Origin: Hyphomicrobium_A sp965243865
GTDB lineage: Bacteria; Pseudomonadota; Alphaproteobacteria; Rhizobiales; Hyphomicrobiaceae
DNA: 64,000 nt
Reading direction: 5' to 3'
Assembly (NCBI RefSeq): GCF_965243865.1
Contig: NZ_OZ251603.1
Location: forward strand, 1,612,001 to 1,676,000
A program made the position numbers and the translations under genes. The first letter of the stretch is position 1. Every line of letters begins with the position of its first letter. Below, in pieces: positions 61,055 through 64,000 of this stretch. The notes under the pieces are model-generated. The model had not been told where the DNA came from, searched no databases, and saw only the letters and a list, made by a program, of their open reading frames with translations.

Positions 61055-61317
61055 GCCCCGGCGGGAGGAAGGACCAGGGCGAGCATGCCGGAAAAACCTT
61101 CAGCGCCGCACCAGCACGGAAGCGGCGTTCCCAAGCCGCTTTCAATTCGCTGCCCGAGCGCGCCGAATAAGCGAATTTAGAACTCCAACAATGAGCAGTA
61201 ATTGGCCGAATACATTTGATTATTTCAATAGCCCCATTTGCCGTCGCGGCGAATGGCATCTTTCCGTTGCATACGGCCTCCAATACATGCTGCACCGCAC
61301 GACCGACGAGACAAAAA

Positions 61318-61364
61318 ATAAACCTACCCATTTGGGTAATAAAAAAGTCACATAAACCTACCCA
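61318..61364. repeat. Direct repeat upstream of pckG
   Basis: ATAAACCTACCCA occurs twice with exact identity, starts 34 bases apart (about three helical turns). It is A+T-rich in a G+C-rich context and lies 270-320 bases before pckG. Confidence 0.6.
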
Positions 61365-61636
61365 CACCCGACCGCACAGAGCGGGAAGGATCGTTGATAA
61401 TCGAGCCAAAGCATCGATCTAGCCTCGTGATCACGGCTCTCCGTCACACCGTGACACTACCCATTGGCCACCAACACTGACCTAAGTCAGTCATCCACCC
61501 CTTTGGGTGCGGTGCGGCAAGCGCAGGTACTTACCCGCGTTTCGCGTCCAATTGCTTGAAAGACATTCGTATTAAGTGATAACGCTGGGGTCGAAAGCTT
61601 AGCCTCAAAAAAACAAGCTTCGAGGAAAACCCGCCG

Positions 61637-63466
61637 ATGAACGTTCAGACCCAGATCAGTGCAGGTACTGCTCACGGTCAGGCTCCCACCGCCAATCCGA
61701 AAGTCCTGGCGTTCGTCGAAGAGGCAAAAGCCCTCTTCAAGCCTGAAAGTGTCTACTGGTGTGACGGATCTCCTGAGGAATATCAGGCGCTTGCTAAAAC
61801 GCTTGTGGACGGTGGCACTGCCATCCGCCTCAACGAAGAGCTGCGACCCAACTCCATCCTCGTCCGCTCCGACCCGGCCGACGTTGCCCGCGTCGAGGAC
61901 CAAACCTTTATCTGCTCGAAATCCCAGGACGATGCCGGTCCCTCGAACAACTGGCGCGACCCCGCCGAGATGAAGGCGACGCTGTCGCAGCTGTTCGACG
62001 GCGCCATGGCCGGACGCACCATGTACGTCGTCCCCTATTCGATGGGTCCCATCGGCTCTCCCATCGCCGGCATCGGCGTCATGGTCACCGACAGCGCCTA
62101 CGCCGTCGCCAACATGCACATCATGACGCGCGTCGGCTCCAAGGTCTGGCAAGCACTCGGCAACTCCGATGATTTCGTCCGCGGCATGCACACTGTCGGC
62201 GCCCCGCTCTCGTCCCCCAACACTGCTGACGTGCCCTGGCCGTGCAACAAGACCAAGTACATCTCCCACTTCCCCGAAACGCGCGAGATCTGGTCCTACG
62301 GATCGGGCTACGGCGGCAACGCCCTGCTCGGCAAGAAGTGCCACGCCCTGCGCATCGCCACCGTCAAGGCGCGCGATGAAGGCTGGATGGCTGAGCACAT
62401 GCTCATCCTCAAGCTCACCAATCCCCAGGGCCGGGTGAAGTACGTCGCCGCCGCTTTCCCGTCCGCGTGCGGCAAGACCAACCTCGCCATGCTCGTGCCC
62501 ACCATTCCCGGCTGGAAGGCCGAGACGATCGGCGACGACATCTGCTGGATGAAGTTCGGCCCTGACGGCCGACTGCGCGCCATCAACCCGGAAACCGGCT
62601 TCTTCGGCGTTGCCCCCGGCACGGGCAACGACTCCAACTTTAACGCCATGATGACGCTCACCGGCAACATCATCTTCTCCAACGTCGCGCTCACCGACGA
62701 CGGCGACGCCTGGTGGGAGGGCGCGACAGCCAAGGCGCCCGAGCATCTCGTCGACTGGATGCGCCGCTCCTGGAAGCCGGGATGCGGCCGCACTGCCGCG
62801 CACGCCAACGCCCGCTTCACCGCACCTGCCGGCCAGTGCCCGGTTATCGCGCCCGAGTGGGAGGACCCGAACGGCGTGCCGATCGATGCCATCCTCTTCG
62901 GCGGTCGCCGCGCCTCGACTGTCCCTCTCGTGATGGAAGCGCTGAGCTGGGCGCACGGCACCTTCCTCGGCTCCATCATGGCGTCCGAGAAAACCGCTGC
63001 CGCCGCCGGACAGGTCGGCGAATTGCGCCGCGACCCGATGGCGATGCTGCCCTTCTGCGGCTATCACATGGGCGATTACTTCGCCCACTGGCTGAAGATG
63101 GGCGAGAAGGGCGGCGCCAACATGCCGAAGATCTTCTACGTCAACTGGTTCCGCAAGAACGCCAATGGCAAGTTCATGTGGCCGGGCTACTCCGACAACA
63201 GCCGCGTGCTGAAGTGGATCTTCGACCGCTGCGACGGCAAGGCGGAAGCCGTCGAAACACCAATCGGCCGCCTGCCGACCGAAAACTCGCTCGACACCAA
63301 AGGCTGCAAAGTCGATCCGAACGACCTCAAGGATCTCATGAGCGTCGACAAGGAAGGCTGGAAGTCGGAGATCCCTTCCATTCGCGAGCACTTCGCGACC
63401 TTCGGCGCCAAGCTGCCGCGCCAGCTCGCCGACGAACTCGACGCATTGGAGCGACGCCTCGCCTGA
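61637..63466 (+). CDS. pckG: Phosphoenolpyruvate carboxykinase, GTP type
   Basis: A 609-residue enzyme that converts oxaloacetate and GTP to PEP, the first step of gluconeogenesis from organic acids; it can also work in assimilation. It is the GTP-type by length (ATP-type is about 530-540), the P-loop FPSACGKTNLAM with its reactive Cys, GDDICWMKFGPDGRLRAIN, and the start YWCDGSPEEY. GAGGAA lies ten bases before the ATG, and a perfect terminator follows. Rhizobia usually carry the unrelated ATP-type pckA beside chvI; here the GTP-type stands alone 54 kb from chvI. Confidence 0.95.
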   Translation: MNVQTQISAGTAHGQAPTANPKVLAFVEEAKALFKPESVYWCDGSPEEYQALAKTLVDGGTAIRLNEELRPNSILVRSDPADVARVEDQTFICSKSQDDAGPSNNWRDPAEMKATLSQLFDGAMAGRTMYVVPYSMGPIGSPIAGIGVMVTDSAYAVANMHIMTRVGSKVWQALGNSDDFVRGMHTVGAPLSSPNTADVPWPCNKTKYISHFPETREIWSYGSGYGGNALLGKKCHALRIATVKARDEGWMAEHMLILKLTNPQGRVKYVAAAFPSACGKTNLAMLVPTIPGWKAETIGDDICWMKFGPDGRLRAINPETGFFGVAPGTGNDSNFNAMMTLTGNIIFSNVALTDDGDAWWEGATAKAPEHLVDWMRRSWKPGCGRTAAHANARFTAPAGQCPVIAPEWEDPNGVPIDAILFGGRRASTVPLVMEALSWAHGTFLGSIMASEKTAAAAGQVGELRRDPMAMLPFCGYHMGDYFAHWLKMGEKGGANMPKIFYVNWFRKNANGKFMWPGYSDNSRVLKWIFDRCDGKAEAVETPIGRLPTENSLDTKGCKVDPNDLKDLMSVDKEGWKSEIPSIREHFATFGAKLPRQLADELDALERRLA

Positions 63467-63490
63467 TCACGGCAATTTCTGGGCAATTCG

Positions 63491-63522
63491 GGCCGCGCGA
63501 AAGCTTTTCGCGCGGCCTTTTT
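63491..63522 (+). terminator. Intrinsic terminator of pckG
   Basis: GGCCGCGCGAAA and TTTCGCGCGGCC form a perfect 12-bp stem with a 3-base loop GCT, followed by T5, 24 bases after the pckG stop. Confidence 0.95.
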
Positions 63523-63648
63523 CATTTCCAATCGAACTTTTTCGCGAAAGCTAAGGCCATAATTTTCAAACAAAAACGACTCTGCACCCCAAAACGATGC
63601 ATATGCCTCTAAAAACAAGCACTTGCGCGAGTTGTGGCGGCACTTACG

Positions 63649-63656
63649 TTAACCAT
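63649..63656 (+). promoter_or_regulatory. Possible CtrA half-site
   Basis: TTAACCAT, the reported CtrA half-site of alphaproteobacteria, lies 27 bases before the ATG of the last gene, in an A+T-rich promoter-like stretch. Eight bases can occur by chance, so this is weak. Confidence 0.25.
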
Positions 63657-63682
63657 GTGGTAACTGTTGCATGGGGTACGCA

Positions 63683-64000
63683 ATGTTGCGGTTCGTTGTC
63701 GATTGGCTGGCAGGCGCCACGCGATCGTCCGCAATTGCCGTTGATGTCCCCGTCGTCCGCGACGCCTCTGCAATCCTCCGCTTCCTGCAACGCCAAGACG
63801 AAGCCGCCAATGCCCTGACCCCGCGCGAACGCGGCGTCCGCTTCCATCGCGACGAGTTCACCCGCCTCTTCGACGCCCTCGAGCGCTGGCCGACCGTCGA
63901 GTTCATCACCACGCACGGCCTCCCCATCGAATCCGTCGACGACCTCCCCAAGAGCGCCGACGGAGGGATCGACGTCGTCGTGCGCATCATCACCCCAACC
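63683..64000 (+). CDS. 5' part of an unrecognised protein (runs off right edge)
   Basis: An open frame of 106 codons with strong G/C third-position bias runs uninterrupted to the window end, so it is a genuine partial gene. It begins MLRFVVDWLAGATRSS and contains the segments LTPRERGVRFHRDEFTRLFDALERW and VEFITTHGLP; no family is recognised. No membrane span is visible in this part. The ATG at 63683 has GGGG six bases upstream; an in-frame ATG at 63671 is an alternative. Confidence 0.65.
   Translation, partial: MLRFVVDWLAGATRSSAIAVDVPVVRDASAILRFLQRQDEAANALTPRERGVRFHRDEFTRLFDALERWPTVEFITTHGLPIESVDDLPKSADGGIDVVVRIITPT

Larger units (their letters stand above)
61021..61636. other. Divergent control region between rnpB and pckG
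   Basis: 616 bases. The left end holds the rnpB promoter. The centre is A+T-rich, with a 13-base direct repeat ATAAACCTACCCA at 61318-61330 and 61352-61364 and a palindromic ACCCATTTGGGT overlapping the first copy; these are candidates for regulator binding upstream of pckG. A 54-codon open frame (61191-61355) lacks a ribosome site. Confidence 0.5.

Noticed and set aside
61191..61355. 54-codon plus-strand open frame between rnpB and pckG
   Set aside because: No Shine-Dalgarno sequence, no third-position bias, and it runs over the direct repeats; more likely chance in an A+T-rich region.
61487..63391. 634-codon open frame on the minus strand across pckG
   Set aside because: It mirrors pckG, whose protein is unmistakable. 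High third-position G+C keeps the opposite strand free of stops. The translation is low-complexity and matches no family.

Overview
The window is a G+C-rich chromosomal segment of an alphaproteobacterium, almost certainly of the order Hyphomicrobiales (Rhizobiales). The main evidence is a chvI-chvG-hprK-EIIA-HPr gene block, a DivL-type pseudo-kinase with tyrosine where histidine is expected, a TsaE-kinase fusion next to a MurU-like nucleotidyltransferase and addB-addA-trxA, and a division/cell-wall (dcw) cluster in alphaproteobacterial order. I cannot name the genus. A GTP-type PEP carboxykinase, instead of the ATP-type enzyme familiar from rhizobia, argues against a classical Rhizobium or Sinorhizobium.

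Layout. 0-6.8 kb holds mixed housekeeping genes: an uncharacterised gene of lower G+C, a HAD phosphatase, a peroxiredoxin-like protein with a His/Cys-rich tail, a GT39-type membrane glycosyltransferase, pyrE, a 58-residue single-span membrane protein and a HugZ-like flavin/heme protein. 6.9-11.1 kb is the envelope-stress two-component pair ChvI/ChvG, co-transcribed with a short HPr kinase and, just downstream, PTS EIIA and HPr. 11.1-26.7 kb contains a TadG-like vWA protein, ahcY, divL, tsaE-amgK, a MurU-like gene, addB, addA and trxA. 26.8-35.5 kb holds an exported protein, a bactofilin, a membrane-anchored J-domain protein, a DUF3754 protein, prmA, an aminopeptidase P and a sulfotransferase. 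35.6-59.3 kb, all on the minus strand, is mraZ-rsmH-ftsL-ftsI-murE-murF-mraY-murD-ftsW-murG-murC-murB-ddlB-ftsQ-ftsA-ftsZ-lpxC-bamD-ligA. 59.6-64 kb holds a short DHFR-like gene, a small Tyr-rich exported protein, the RNase P RNA gene, the GTP-type PEPCK gene and an unfinished gene at the right edge.

How it fits together. Much of the window concerns envelope construction and its coordination with the cell cycle: peptidoglycan precursors and septation (dcw), lipid A (lpxC), outer-membrane assembly (bamD), possible cell-wall recycling (AmgK/MurU-like pair), bactofilin, DivL, and the ChvG-ChvI sensor. Four 10-bp-phased TGGG-type boxes upstream of mraZ are a good candidate for the autoregulatory MraZ operator.

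I see no CRISPR array, prophage, integron, transposase, tRNA, rRNA or biosynthetic island. The most unusual items are a signal-peptide protein with one membrane span and a C-terminal cytoplasmic J domain, a paired inverted repeat family whose stems covary and which twice sits between convergent genes, a truncated DHFR-like gene sharing the mraZ control region, and the His/Cys-tailed redox protein. None amounts to a clearly new multi-gene system. Protein-family names come from recognising motifs by eye and not from a database search.
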